A stretch of 64,000 nucleotides of DNA from JBARDN01 sp963755705 (GTDB lineage: Bacteria > Desulfobacterota > Binatia > Binatales > Binataceae), in assembly GCA_963755705.1 (NCBI GenBank), contig CAVWKW010000001.1, forward strand, positions 992,001 to 1,056,000, in the 5' to 3' direction. The notes under the pieces were generated by a model that worked only from the letters and a program-made list of their open reading frames with translations, ran no database searches and had not been told where the DNA came from. Numbering within the stretch: position 1 is the first letter of the stretch; each line of letters starts with the position of its first letter. Made by a program: the position numbers and the translations under genes. Positions 54,025 through 62,762 of this stretch are shown piece by piece.

Positions 54025-55338
54025 ATGAAAGTATCGCCAACTGCTGAATTCCCTCACGTTGTTGTTCTGGGCGGCGGCTTTGGCGGACTTGCCGCGTCAC
54101 GGGCGTTGGCTAAAACGCCGGTCCGGATCACGCTCGTTGACCGCCGCAACCATCATCTGTTCCAGCCGCTGCTCTACCAAGTGGCGACGGCGGCGCTTAA
54201 TCCAAGTGATATAGCATCGCCGATTCGGCGAATTCTGCGACGGCAAAAGAACGTAAGTGTGATTCTTGGCGACGCGGTCGGGATCGACACCGCGAAAAAG
54301 ATCATTCAGCTCGCCGACGGAGAAGTCGCCTACGACTTTCTGATCCTTGCCGCCGGCGCTACGCATTCGTATTTCGGACACGACGAATGGATCGACGCCG
54401 CGCCGGGGCTCAAGACCCTGGAGGACGCGGTCGAGATCCGGCGCCGCGTGCTGGTCGCATACGAAGCGGCCGAGCGCGAAATCGACCAGCGCAGGATCGT
54501 CGAGTGGATGACCTTCGTGATCATCGGCGCAGGTCCGACGGGAGTCGAGATGGCGGGGGCGTTAGCGGAAATCTCGCGGCGGGTCTTGGAGCGCGACTTT
54601 CGCCGCATTCAACCGGATCGGGCGCGAATTGTTCTGGTCGAGGCTGGACCACGTGTGTTGCCCGCGATGGCGCCGGAGTCGTCGGCAAGCGCGCTTCGGC
54701 AACTGGAGCGGATTGGGGTGGAAATAATCACCGGCACGCCGGTGACTCAGGTCGATGGCAACGGGGTCACGCACGCGGCGGGAAGAATCGATGCGCGCAC
54801 GATCATCTGGGCGGCTGGGGTTGCGGCGTCGCCGCTGGGCAAGGCGCTGGGTGCGCCGGTGGACCGGGCAGGAAGAGTGCTGGTGAATCAGGATCTTTCG
54901 GCGCCCGGCGCAGATTCAGTTTTTGTCATCGGCGATCTCGCGGCGATCAAATCGGAAGGGAAACCGGTGCCGGGGGTATCGCCGGCTGCGATTCAGGAAG
55001 GACGCCATGCAGCCGCCAACATCGCGGGCATCATACGCGGGCGTGCGCCGGTCGCGTTTCGTTACCGCGACAAGGGGACGCTGGCGACCATCGGGCGCGC
55101 AGCGGCGGTCGCCGATCTGGGCCGGCTGCATCTGCACGGGTTCATCGCGTGGCTGACGTGGCTGCTGGTGCACATCTTTTATCTGATCGGCTTTCGCAAC
55201 CGATTTCTGGTGATCAGCGAATGGGCGTGGGTATATCTGTGGAACGATCGCGGAGCGCGGCTGATAACCGGAGACGTCGAGCCGCTGCTGGAGCGCGGCA
55301 AACGTCCCGAGGACCGGAGCAGGATGCTCTCGCCATAG
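54025..55338 (+). CDS. type II NADH dehydrogenase-like FAD oxidoreductase
   Basis: Single-subunit, non-proton-pumping NADH:quinone oxidoreductase candidate, 437 aa. The FAD-binding VVVLGGGFGGLAASRAL is at about residues 10-26, NHHLFQPLLYQVATAAL follows, the NAD-binding FVIIGAGPTGVEMAG is near 165-179, and VFVIGDLAAI near 300. The C-terminal GFIAWLTWLLVHIFYLIGF is the membrane-associated helix. The ATG at 54025 is just before the FAD fold. It delivers electrons to quinone without energy conservation. Confidence 0.94.
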   Translation: MKVSPTAEFPHVVVLGGGFGGLAASRALAKTPVRITLVDRRNHHLFQPLLYQVATAALNPSDIASPIRRILRRQKNVSVILGDAVGIDTAKKIIQLADGEVAYDFLILAAGATHSYFGHDEWIDAAPGLKTLEDAVEIRRRVLVAYEAAEREIDQRRIVEWMTFVIIGAGPTGVEMAGALAEISRRVLERDFRRIQPDRARIVLVEAGPRVLPAMAPESSASALRQLERIGVEIITGTPVTQVDGNGVTHAAGRIDARTIIWAAGVAASPLGKALGAPVDRAGRVLVNQDLSAPGADSVFVIGDLAAIKSEGKPVPGVSPAAIQEGRHAAANIAGIIRGRAPVAFRYRDKGTLATIGRAAAVADLGRLHLHGFIAWLTWLLVHIFYLIGFRNRFLVISEWAWVYLWNDRGARLITGDVEPLLERGKRPEDRSRMLSP

Positions 55339-55495
55339 GAGCGGAACGATTCGCGCCGGCGTCCGGCGGGAACTCAAATAGTGCCTGTTTCAGCCTCACT
55401 TTCCATGTTTGGCAACAAATGATAGGAATGCGCGGTGGGGTGTGAGTAGTACCACTTATACCGAAGCCCTTTGTGACTTATTCGGGAGGAGAATT

Positions 55496-55759
55496 ATGCA
55501 ACGAAAGATACACAGGACCCTATTGATCTCGACCGCATCGGGACTGCTGGTTTTGGCGGCAGGACTTTCCGGATGCTCCATGTTTTCCGCATCGAATGTA
55601 CCAGTCGATTGCGATGTGGTGAAACAACAGGTGCAAGCGGGACAGAGCGATGCGCAGATTGCCGCTAACTTGAGCACCACTGAAGACAAGGTTGCGGCGT
55701 GCCACGGTCCCGAAGGCACAGGCAACAAGAATACACTGATACCCGAGAAGGGATATTGA
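55496..55759 (+). CDS. small lipoprotein, 87 aa
   Basis: The ATG at 55496 follows GGGAGGAG by 5 bases, a strong site. The signal sequence ends in the lipobox LSGC (Cys about residue 27). The mature part is about 60 residues with Cys in VDCDVVKQQV and AACHG, and a short helical repeat SDAQIAANLSTTEDKVAAC that resembles small secreted lipoproteins of unknown role. Earlier codons back to 55409 do not belong to the gene. Confidence 0.8.
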   Translation: MQRKIHRTLLISTASGLLVLAAGLSGCSMFSASNVPVDCDVVKQQVQAGQSDAQIAANLSTTEDKVAACHGPEGTGNKNTLIPEKGY

Positions 55760-56019
55760 GCGGAGGCACTCACTGAGTACCACAAACTGAGTGTGTAGCG
55801 CCGATACTGCCAGCTCGGACTGAGCTTCGTGCCCGGGGTCAAGGATAGGAACCGGTCACGAGGCCTGTCCTTTTTTTTGACGACACCCGATTTTGACGAC
55901 ACACGTGGCGTACTGACCGGTTTGTGGGGAGAAACGGGCGTGGGCAGTATCAGTGCGGTCGACGAGAAGACGGGCCGCAAATTCTATCTTGACGATCCAG
56001 ACGAACTTCATGCGACCCG
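55760..56019. other. intergenic stretch without supported gene
   Basis: About 260 bases after the lipoprotein gene. An 89-codon frame at 55829-56098 has an odd composition and no ribosome site and was not accepted. The direct repeat GACGACAC occurs at about 55878 and 55896. With the following remnant, this looks like decayed sequence. Confidence 0.45.
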
Positions 56020-56265
56020 CTATTTTGATTGTCTATTCAAATTCCGGAAGACCACTACGACGAAGGTTATTTGCAGTTTCCACAAATTGCCACATTGATT
56101 GCCGGGCGAAGTCTGCATGGTTCCGTTTCCCTGAATCGAACCGCCGATGACGACCGTGCCTTGCGTGACCACGGTCTGCGGCAGAGTATTGGCGCAGTTC
56201 AGGTTAACGGTGCGGCCCGCGATTGACAGGGTTCCAGCATCGAAAAAAGGCGCGAAGGAGGCTAG
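56020..56265 (-). pseudogene. antisense coding remnant of a beta-rich secreted protein
   Basis: Minus-strand frame of 81 codons with no start, reading AGTLSIAGRTVNLNCANTL near its upstream end, then TVVTQGTVVIGGSIQGNGTM and NQCGNLWKLQIT before it degenerates to a stop. Third-position GC and the regular Thr/Val/Gly/Asn pattern look protein-coding, like a beta-helix or secreted-repeat protein. The upstream end abuts the SDR start and no 5' part survives. Family not recognised. Confidence 0.5.
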
Positions 56266-56267
56266 TC

Positions 56268-57026
56268 ATGCGGCTTCAGGACAAAGTTGCGATTGTGACC
56301 GGCGCGGCCAGCGGTATCGGCCGCGCGACGGCGATACTCTTTGCTGACGAAGGGGCCAGGCTGGTGCTGAACGATATCGACGCGAAGGGGTTGGAAGCGG
56401 TTGTCCGGCGAACAGGAAATGAACGCTCCCGGACGGTCGGAAGTGTTGCGGATGAGGATGTCGCGCGCCGCGTCGGACAGGAGGCAATCACCGAATTCGG
56501 CCGCGTGGATATCCTGGTGAACAACGCGGGGATTCATTTCGTCAAGGACATCACCGAGATGACCGTCGATGAATGGGACCGGCTGATGGATATCAATCTG
56601 AAGAGCATGTTTCTGTGCTGCAAGCACGTGATTGCGCAAATGGTAAAGCAGAAGAAGGGCGCGATCGTGAATCTGGCTTCGATTTCGTCCTTCATCGGGC
56701 AGGAAATGGAGGGTGCCAGCACGTTTGCCTACAACGTGACGAAGGCGGGCGCGCTGCAACTCACGAAGTCGCTCGCGACGCGTTATGCATCCGATGGTAT
56801 CCGCGTGAACTGCGTATGCCCGGGCAATGTTGAGACCAATATTCTCAAGCGAGCGACGCCGGCCGAGGTGGCAGAGTTCTGGCGCGCGGCATCGCGGGCA
56901 GAGCCGATCGGCCGCAACGCCCAGCCCGAAGAGATCGCGAGCGCGATCCTGTTTCTGGCTTCGGATGAATCATCGTTCGTGACGGGTTCTCCTCTTATCG
57001 TCGATGGAGGATACCTGGCGCGCTAG
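56268..57026 (+). CDS. SDR family oxidoreductase
   Basis: Classical short-chain dehydrogenase of 252 aa. TGAASGIG lies at about residues 11-18, NNAG near 85, the catalytic Ser in NLASISSF and Tyr-x3-Lys in YNVTK near 150. VCPGNVETNI and a C-terminal SPLIVDGGYLAR fit the family. AAGGAGG lies 8 bases before the ATG at 56268. An Asp after the second strand (LVLNDID) suggests NAD use. Its substrate is unknown. Confidence 0.95.
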   Translation: MRLQDKVAIVTGAASGIGRATAILFADEGARLVLNDIDAKGLEAVVRRTGNERSRTVGSVADEDVARRVGQEAITEFGRVDILVNNAGIHFVKDITEMTVDEWDRLMDINLKSMFLCCKHVIAQMVKQKKGAIVNLASISSFIGQEMEGASTFAYNVTKAGALQLTKSLATRYASDGIRVNCVCPGNVETNILKRATPAEVAEFWRAASRAEPIGRNAQPEEIASAILFLASDESSFVTGSPLIVDGGYLAR

Positions 57027-57218
57027 GCCCACTGGCTATCGCCGTCCGGGTTTCGCGTACAGCGCTGTCTCTGCCTGGGCCTATCGGCCATCATGAATCC
57101 TTCGGGCACTATGGCGAGAGCGCCCGACGCCTTCATCGGGATGCCCGATGGCCGCAATTTCGGTAAGGTCATTGTCCGAGCCAGAGTTGGTTACTGCGAC
57201 GTTCCAAGGAGAAACACG

Positions 57219-57650
57219 ATGAAGATTCCACAGTCAGTTCGCGAGGTGATCGAAAAGGGACCGCTCGCTCATTTGACCACGCTCAATTCAAAGGGTGGGC
57301 CGCAGGTCACCGTAGTCTGGGTTGGAATTGAAAACGATGAGTTCGTGATCGGGCACCTGGCGGTTCACCAGAAGGTCAAGAACATCCGGCGCGACGCGCG
57401 AGTGGCGCTGTCATTGCTGAGTGACAAAACGAACCCACAAGGCTTGCGCGAATATCTGGTGGCATACGGGAACGCGCGAGTCACAGAGGGCGGCGCGGTT
57501 GCTCTTTTGCAGCACCTGGCGCCGATCTATCTCGGACCGAAGGCAGACTTCCCGCCCGCCGCGATGCGCAACATCCCGGGGTACATCACCCGAATCGCAC
57601 CGGCGCGATTCGGCGGGGTCGGCCCGTGGACCGCCGAGGCGGCGGAGTGA
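57219..57650 (+). CDS. PPOX-class F420-dependent (split beta-barrel) oxidoreductase
   Basis: A 143-aa flavin/F420-binding split beta-barrel protein. The N-terminal FLAHLTT-like pattern (PLAHLTTLNSKGGPQVTVVWVGIEND) and KVKNIRRDARVALSL are the diagnostic motifs. AAGGAGAAACACG precedes the ATG at 57219. Members bind FMN, heme or F420; the sequence looks like the PPOX-class F420 group. It lies 192 bases after the SDR gene. Confidence 0.9.
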   Translation: MKIPQSVREVIEKGPLAHLTTLNSKGGPQVTVVWVGIENDEFVIGHLAVHQKVKNIRRDARVALSLLSDKTNPQGLREYLVAYGNARVTEGGAVALLQHLAPIYLGPKADFPPAAMRNIPGYITRIAPARFGGVGPWTAEAAE

Positions 57651-57738
57651 GTCGTCGCCAAAGGTCCGTATGCTTCCCAGTTCTCCCGGTACTCTACGGC
57701 GCGCGAGAAGCTCCTGCGGCGTGCACGCGCATTACAAA

Positions 57739-58722
57739 TTACTGCGCCGCCCTGTGCTCAACGGTGATCACGAGCCCGGGCATCACTCGCAGAATTCCGA
57801 ATAGTGATGGCAGTCCCCGATTGACCAGATGAACCCCGTGCGCTGCCGCCAAACCATTTTCTTCGGAGCTCTGCTCAATCAGCGGTATAGGTACGAAGAA
57901 CGACGCGGGAAGGGTTTCAGGCTTCTCCTTCTGATGGATTTGTGCTTGATCCGGCAAGCTGCCTAATTGGATCCGCTTCATCTCGTTGTCGAGTTCATGT
58001 CCGGTTGTCTCGACCTCGATCTTTTTGGCTTCCACTCTTCCCCTCTCGGCATCAGTCCTTCCCCGCTCTCGATCGGCTTTTGCCCTCTTGGCGTCGATTC
58101 TGCCCTTTTCGGAACTTCGCTTCTTCCAATTCAGGGTCCCGTCGATAGCGCCCGCGAGGGCGTCCGTTCCCGTTATCACGGGAGCAGAAATTACACCGGT
58201 CCCGCAGGTAGCAAGTAAACGCAAACCACTGACGATCAAACCAGGAGCGGTTGCGAAAAAATCCACCGAGCCTGCGGCTACCCGTACCGTGGGCATCACG
58301 GCATCCGCGCCAAAGGAGCGATTCGCCGCCAACAGCGAGGTAACGAGTTCGGTCAGCGCCAGCGAGGTCGCCGCGATCTCGGAAAGTGGCAGCTCACCGT
58401 CGGGAGCACCACGCATCGCCGGGTGATTAAATCGGACCAGAAATCTGCTCGGCCCGAGCAGACTACGATCGAACGGCAACACTCCGCTTTGAACGAGCTG
58501 GACCATCTCCCGGTCCGAAGGATCGATTCTTCTTAAGAGGTATGGGAGTATCCTGGGGCCGTTTTGAGTTGTCCAGGAATCGGCCTCTTCCAACGGTCCT
58601 TCCTCTTCGTCTCCGCGCAAGAGCGGCGGCCGGTCGTCAGCTATCCCTGCCTCGCGGATGATCTCGAGCCGATCAGGTTCGGCAAGCTCAAGAATGAGCT
58701 CTCGCAATACTTCACTGGACAT
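57739..58722 (-). CDS. unknown protein with central coiled coil
   Basis: A 327-aa protein of unrecognised family. The ATG at 58722 has GGAGG 10 bases upstream. The N-terminal third is acidic and helical (SSEVLRELILELAEPDRLEI). A hydrophobic segment VDFFATAPGLIVSGLRLLATCG (about residues 155-176) may be one membrane or buried helix. A strongly charged, Lys/Arg/Glu-rich coiled coil follows (about 205-260, with SEKGRIDAKRAKADRERG). The last 60 residues are mixed. The layout could be that of a membrane-linked signalling or assembly protein, but no function is assigned. Confidence 0.7.
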   Translation of the reverse strand: MSSEVLRELILELAEPDRLEIIREAGIADDRPPLLRGDEEEGPLEEADSWTTQNGPRILPYLLRRIDPSDREMVQLVQSGVLPFDRSLLGPSRFLVRFNHPAMRGAPDGELPLSEIAATSLALTELVTSLLAANRSFGADAVMPTVRVAAGSVDFFATAPGLIVSGLRLLATCGTGVISAPVITGTDALAGAIDGTLNWKKRSSEKGRIDAKRAKADRERGRTDAERGRVEAKKIEVETTGHELDNEMKRIQLGSLPDQAQIHQKEKPETLPASFFVPIPLIEQSSEENGLAAAHGVHLVNRGLPSLFGILRVMPGLVITVEHRAAQ

Positions 58723-58916
58723 GAGGAGGGAACCTCCGAGGCATGTTGCCCCTGATGGCTTGGTATCGAGAGTACCTTCGTTCATTTTCTATCCGGAAAA
58801 CAAAAAAGCCAAGCACATAAATAAAACTGTCCTGGATTCGGCAAGTACACCCGAGTGCACTGAGACGCCTGAGGCCGCTACACTTCGGTATGTATTTTCA
58901 ATGTAAGGAAAGTGAA

Positions 58917-59696
58917 CTACGAGAGTTCTCCGGAGAGCCCTTCACGACGTGACGCCACCAGAAAGCGTTTGAGCCTTTCGGGGTCTACCACCAGATACTG
59001 GTCCTGCCGGGAAATCAGGTGTTTCTGCGTGAACTCGCGCAAATGCTCAGTTACGCGTGGCCGTGTGGCTCCAACCATCTCAGCCAAATCGTCGTGCCGG
59101 ACCAGCACCGACAATCGTACTCCACCATCGGCGTCGGCGACGCCGAAGTCTTCGATCAGATCGAGCAAAACCAGCGCCAGGCGTTCCTCAAGCGTACATC
59201 CCACCAGGTTAGAGCAGCGCAGATGCACCCGATCCCAACGCCCGATGAAACCGTCGGCCATCTGCTTAAAGGCCGCCGCTCCGATCCCGAGGCAGATCTT
59301 CATGAAACCATGCAATCCTATGGTTCCGATCTGACAACTCGTAACCGCCTCGCAGCGAAAGTTATAGGTAATTCCGGTTACAGCCGATGGAAACGCGGGA
59401 ATCAGTCCCGGCGCCAACATGATCGCCGTCGCCCGGCGGCCTCTGCGATTGTCGCAAGTAATGCGAGCAGCACCGGAGAGCAAAATGTACGCGGATTCGA
59501 CGGGGGATTTGTCGGAGAAGATCGTGCTGCGCTTTTCGTGGCGGGTAATCGTCAGCGCGCCGGCCAGTTTCTCCAATTGGTCAGCCTTAAGCCAGGAAAC
59601 ACCCGCGAGCGCCTTCAGGCTTCGCACTTTCTGCGCTCGCGCGGATCCCACCATTATCGTGACAGTTACAACTCTTTGACCATTGCGCCACAGCAT
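58917..59696 (-). CDS. Crp/Fnr family transcriptional regulator
   Basis: A 259-aa regulator. The N-terminal cyclic-nucleotide-like beta-roll covers about residues 30-150 (LAGALTITRHEKRSTIFSD and SAYILLSGAARITC). The Crp-type winged helix is at about 195-245 with LVRHDDLAEMVGATRPRVTEHLREF as the recognition helix-turn-helix. There is no FNR-type Cys cluster near the N-terminus, so an O2-sensing [4Fe-4S] site is unlikely. AAGGA precedes the ATG at 59696. The effector is unknown. Confidence 0.93.
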   Translation of the reverse strand: MLWRNGQRVVTVTIMVGSARAQKVRSLKALAGVSWLKADQLEKLAGALTITRHEKRSTIFSDKSPVESAYILLSGAARITCDNRRGRRATAIMLAPGLIPAFPSAVTGITYNFRCEAVTSCQIGTIGLHGFMKICLGIGAAAFKQMADGFIGRWDRVHLRCSNLVGCTLEERLALVLLDLIEDFGVADADGGVRLSVLVRHDDLAEMVGATRPRVTEHLREFTQKHLISRQDQYLVVDPERLKRFLVASRREGLSGELS

Positions 59697-59897
59697 CGCG
59701 TTCCTTGGAGAACTAGGGATCGAAATTTTAAGCCCTGATTCTTTAGGTTCGCGACGGGAGTCACAGAGCGCCGCGAGCGGTACCGCGTGCTATCCAGCGG
59801 AGGGAACGCACTTGATCGATTGTCTCTACAGCTCCCGGGCAGGTGCCCAGCCCGCGGCATGCGATGAGCGCTTGAAGACACTCATCGCGCCTTACAA

Positions 59898-60821
59898 TCA
59901 CCTCTCGCTGAGAGCCCAGGTCCTGATCAGGTGATGGGCGATCGCGAGCGGCGGCGGCACGCGGATGCCGTCCACCTGCTTGCCATCGATCAACTGGCGC
60001 GCGGCGCTGCGCTCGATCCATCGCACCTCGGCGAGCTCGGTTTCGTCCGCCTTCACGTCGCGGCTTTTGGCCTTGGCGAAACAGCCGATCATCAGCGATG
60101 AGGGAAATGGCCACGGCTGCGTCGCGTAGTAGGTCACCTCGCCGACTTTCACCGACGCTTCTTCCATCAGCTCGCGCCGCACCGCCTCCTCGACCGTTTC
60201 ACCGGGTTCGACAAAGCCTGCCAACGCGGAGAACATCCCGGGCGGAAATTGCTTGCCGCGTCCGACCAGGCACGCTTCGCCGTCGGTCGCGAGCATGATG
60301 ACGACAGGATCGACACGCGGAAAATGCTCGGCGTTGCAGTTGCCGCACAGGCGACGGTAGCCCGCGTCCATCAGCTTGGTCGGAGTGCCGCAGCGGGGGC
60401 AGAAGCCGTGGCGTTGATGCCAATCGATGAGGGCCTTTGCCTGCGCGATGACCGCGGCGTGTTCGAGCGAGACCGTCGCCGCGGCGACGCGTGCGTCACG
60501 GAAATATCCGAGTCCGGCGAGTGGTCCGGTGTTTGCCAGATCGCCAGATTCTGACACGTCCAGCGCAAACATCGCGCGGTCGCCGTCGAGACCGAGAAAG
60601 ATACACACCGCCCGCTCGCCCGCGAGCGAATCCACAATCTCGGGCTTGAGCAGCCCGAGCTCGATCGAAGCATCCGAGTTCCGCGCCTCGCGCAGAAAAG
60701 GTTCCAACCGATACATCGGCAGAACGAGGGATGATGGATCGTGCCGTCTGGCGTCGATCCAATTTTGATCGGTGCGCTTTTCGCTCGCGCGATTAAGGGG
60801 GTTGCCGGAGAAAGGAATCAT
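59898..60821 (-). CDS. nudC: NAD(+) diphosphatase NudC
   Basis: Hydrolyses NAD(H) to NMN(H) and AMP, and decaps NAD-capped RNA. The 307-aa protein has an N-terminal Nudix-like domain, a zinc ribbon (CPRCG near 142 and CGNCN near 160), the Nudix box GFVEPGETVEEAVRRELMEE at about 206-225, and the NudC signature ATQPWPFPSSLMIGC near 236. All catalytic Glu residues are present. No strong link to its neighbours is visible. Confidence 0.96.
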   Translation of the reverse strand: MIPFSGNPLNRASEKRTDQNWIDARRHDPSSLVLPMYRLEPFLREARNSDASIELGLLKPEIVDSLAGERAVCIFLGLDGDRAMFALDVSESGDLANTGPLAGLGYFRDARVAAATVSLEHAAVIAQAKALIDWHQRHGFCPRCGTPTKLMDAGYRRLCGNCNAEHFPRVDPVVIMLATDGEACLVGRGKQFPPGMFSALAGFVEPGETVEEAVRRELMEEASVKVGEVTYYATQPWPFPSSLMIGCFAKAKSRDVKADETELAEVRWIERSAARQLIDGKQVDGIRVPPPLAIAHHLIRTWALSER

Positions 60822-60906
60822 TCAACTCTCCAAGACAAGGCCTCGTGCAGCCCGGCCGATACGTCCCGCCAAATTAACCCTTTTTCCGGATGAATTGTAC
60901 CTGTGC

Positions 60907-61692
60907 TCAGGTGCCGGATGGGTGGGAGGCGCCGCCGTCTATTATCAGGATTGCGCCGGTGGTGAAGCTTGCGGCGTCACTCGCGAGATACAAGGCTGCG
61001 CCGACGATTTCGTTGGGGTCGCCGGCGCGGCGCATTGGAAAGGTGCTCGAGCGATTCTTGAACTCCTCGGTATGCGCCCACGCGATGCTGATATCGGTAA
61101 GGAACGGGCCTGCCATGATGCAGTTGACGCGCACTTTCGGACCATATTCCTGTGCGAACGCGATCGTGATCGCGTTGAGGCCGGCTTTTGCCGCTGAGTA
61201 GGGCGTAGTCGTGCGAGAGGGCTGAACGGCGGCGGTGGAAGATACATTAATGATTGCGCCGCCCGCGCCCGCCGCCATCCGGGAGCCGAACAGCGCCGAC
61301 AATCTAAACGGCCCTTTGAGGTTCACCTCTATGACCTTGTCGAAGAGTTCTTCCGTATGCTCCGCGAGCGAGGGATAGAGCGGCGACATCCCGGCGTTGT
61401 TGATTAGTACGTCGCACCGGTTCCATCGAGCGTAAACCTCGTCGGCGAGGCGGTCGCAGTCGTCCCACTTTCCGACGTGAATGCCGTGAGCGGAGCCTTC
61501 GGCGCCGAGTGCGCGGATTTCCTTGACCGTGGCCTCGCAAGAATCGAGTTTGCGGCTCGCGATCGCGACGTTCGCGCCCGCGCGCGCAAAAGCTATCGCC
61601 ATCGAGTGTCCTAATCCGCGGCTGCCGCCGGTGATCGTGACGACCTTTCCCCTGAAATCGTAAATTGGAGTAATACTCACAATTATGCTCAA
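60907..61692 (-). CDS. SDR family oxidoreductase
   Basis: Short-chain dehydrogenase of about 261 aa. TGGSRGLG lies near residue 20, NNAG near 98, the catalytic Ser in INVSSTAAV and YSAAK near 164. IDGGASHPSG ends the protein. The start is uncertain: the frame opens with TTG at 61692, and a GTG at 61680 is the next choice; neither has a good ribosome site. It lies 29 bases downstream of a luciferase-like oxidoreductase gene, and the two probably form an operon with the SCP2-PhyH gene. Confidence 0.92.
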   Translation of the reverse strand: MSIIVSITPIYDFRGKVVTITGGSRGLGHSMAIAFARAGANVAIASRKLDSCEATVKEIRALGAEGSAHGIHVGKWDDCDRLADEVYARWNRCDVLINNAGMSPLYPSLAEHTEELFDKVIEVNLKGPFRLSALFGSRMAAGAGGAIINVSSTAAVQPSRTTTPYSAAKAGLNAITIAFAQEYGPKVRVNCIMAGPFLTDISIAWAHTEEFKNRSSTFPMRRAGDPNEIVGAALYLASDAASFTTGAILIIDGGASHPSGT

Positions 61693-61721
61693 ACCTCATT
61701 AGTGACGAGACTGTTTTCTGA

Positions 61722-62723
61722 CTATATTATAGTAGTGATTGCCGGTTCTGAGGTTGCCAGTTGCGGCAAAACGTGATCGGTGAAAGAGAGAAACGTCTCA
61801 TGGCTTAACGGAGCGGTGATCATGTAGTCGAGATGAATCTCCTCGTTGAGGCGCCTGATCTGATCGACTACGCTTTCAGCGGTGCCATGAATCACCATCT
61901 GATCGACGTACCGCTGCAGCATCGTGGCGCTGTCGCCGCGTTCGCCCTGGGGATTTATATAGGTGCGGAGCATGAATTTGGAGCCCTCGCGCGCCACCTC
62001 CGTCGCTTCCGCTTCGGTGCGAGCTATCGCGACCAGGCGCACCGTCGGAATGACGCGTCCTTCGGCGCTGTGGCCGTGCTGGGCCATCAGACGGCGCCAG
62101 GTCTTCATCTTCTCCCCGATGACTGAGGTAGGCGAATGGGGATCGAGCATGATCGAATAGCCTTGTTCCGCGGCCCATTCAACTGCCGGCGGAGAATAAG
62201 CGGCGACCCACATCGGAGGATGCGGCTGCTGCAACGGTTTCGGCAGCACTTCGATATTCTCAAACGAAAAATATTTTCCATGATAGCTGACGCGCTGATT
62301 GCGCCACGCGCTGAGCACTATTTCCACCGCCTCCCGAAACCGCGGATAGCTATCTTCCGGCGTCATTCCGAACGTGCGGAATTCTTTCGGGTCGAATCCG
62401 CGCCCCGCGCCCCAATAGACCCGCCCGCCCGAGAGAATATCCAGCAGCGCAACCTCTTCCGCGAGGCGCAGCGGATGGTAGAAGGCCGCGAGGGTGACTC
62501 CGGTCGCGATGTGCAAGTTTTTGGTGCGCGCCGCCGCGTACGCGCCCATCACCGGGATTGACGGACAGACGCTATAGTCATTGAAATGGTGCTCGGTGAT
62601 CCACACGGCGTCATAGCCACCGCGATCCATGATCTCGATTCGCTGCAGAGCCCGTTCGTAAACGGTCGGCATCGGAATCCGCCGATCAGGCCAACTGAAA
62701 AACTGTAGAACGCCAAATTTCAT
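61722..62723 (-). CDS. luciferase-like monooxygenase
   Basis: A 333-aa bacterial luciferase-like protein, predicted TIM barrel with FMN or F420. Motifs include GGYDAVWITEHHFNDYSVCPS (about residues 34-54), LHIATGVTLAAFYHPLRLAEEVALLD and SGGRVYWGAGRGFDPKEF. It resembles the alkanal-type group with the HHF signature, as does the 30.2-kb protein, but the two are clearly separate genes. The ATG follows GGGTGCAATC. It is flanked by an SDR and the SCP2-PhyH-type gene on the same strand. Confidence 0.92.
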   Translation of the reverse strand: MKFGVLQFFSWPDRRIPMPTVYERALQRIEIMDRGGYDAVWITEHHFNDYSVCPSIPVMGAYAAARTKNLHIATGVTLAAFYHPLRLAEEVALLDILSGGRVYWGAGRGFDPKEFRTFGMTPEDSYPRFREAVEIVLSAWRNQRVSYHGKYFSFENIEVLPKPLQQPHPPMWVAAYSPPAVEWAAEQGYSIMLDPHSPTSVIGEKMKTWRRLMAQHGHSAEGRVIPTVRLVAIARTEAEATEVAREGSKFMLRTYINPQGERGDSATMLQRYVDQMVIHGTAESVVDQIRRLNEEIHLDYMITAPLSHETFLSFTDHVLPQLATSEPAITTII

Positions 62724-62762
62724 GATTGCACCCGCGGCGCGTCCCCGCCTGTGTCGGCGGCT

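Noticed and set aside
55829..56098. 89-codon frame after the lipoprotein gene
   Set aside because: No ribosome site and odd composition; it partly overlaps the antisense remnant, which looks more like former coding sequence.
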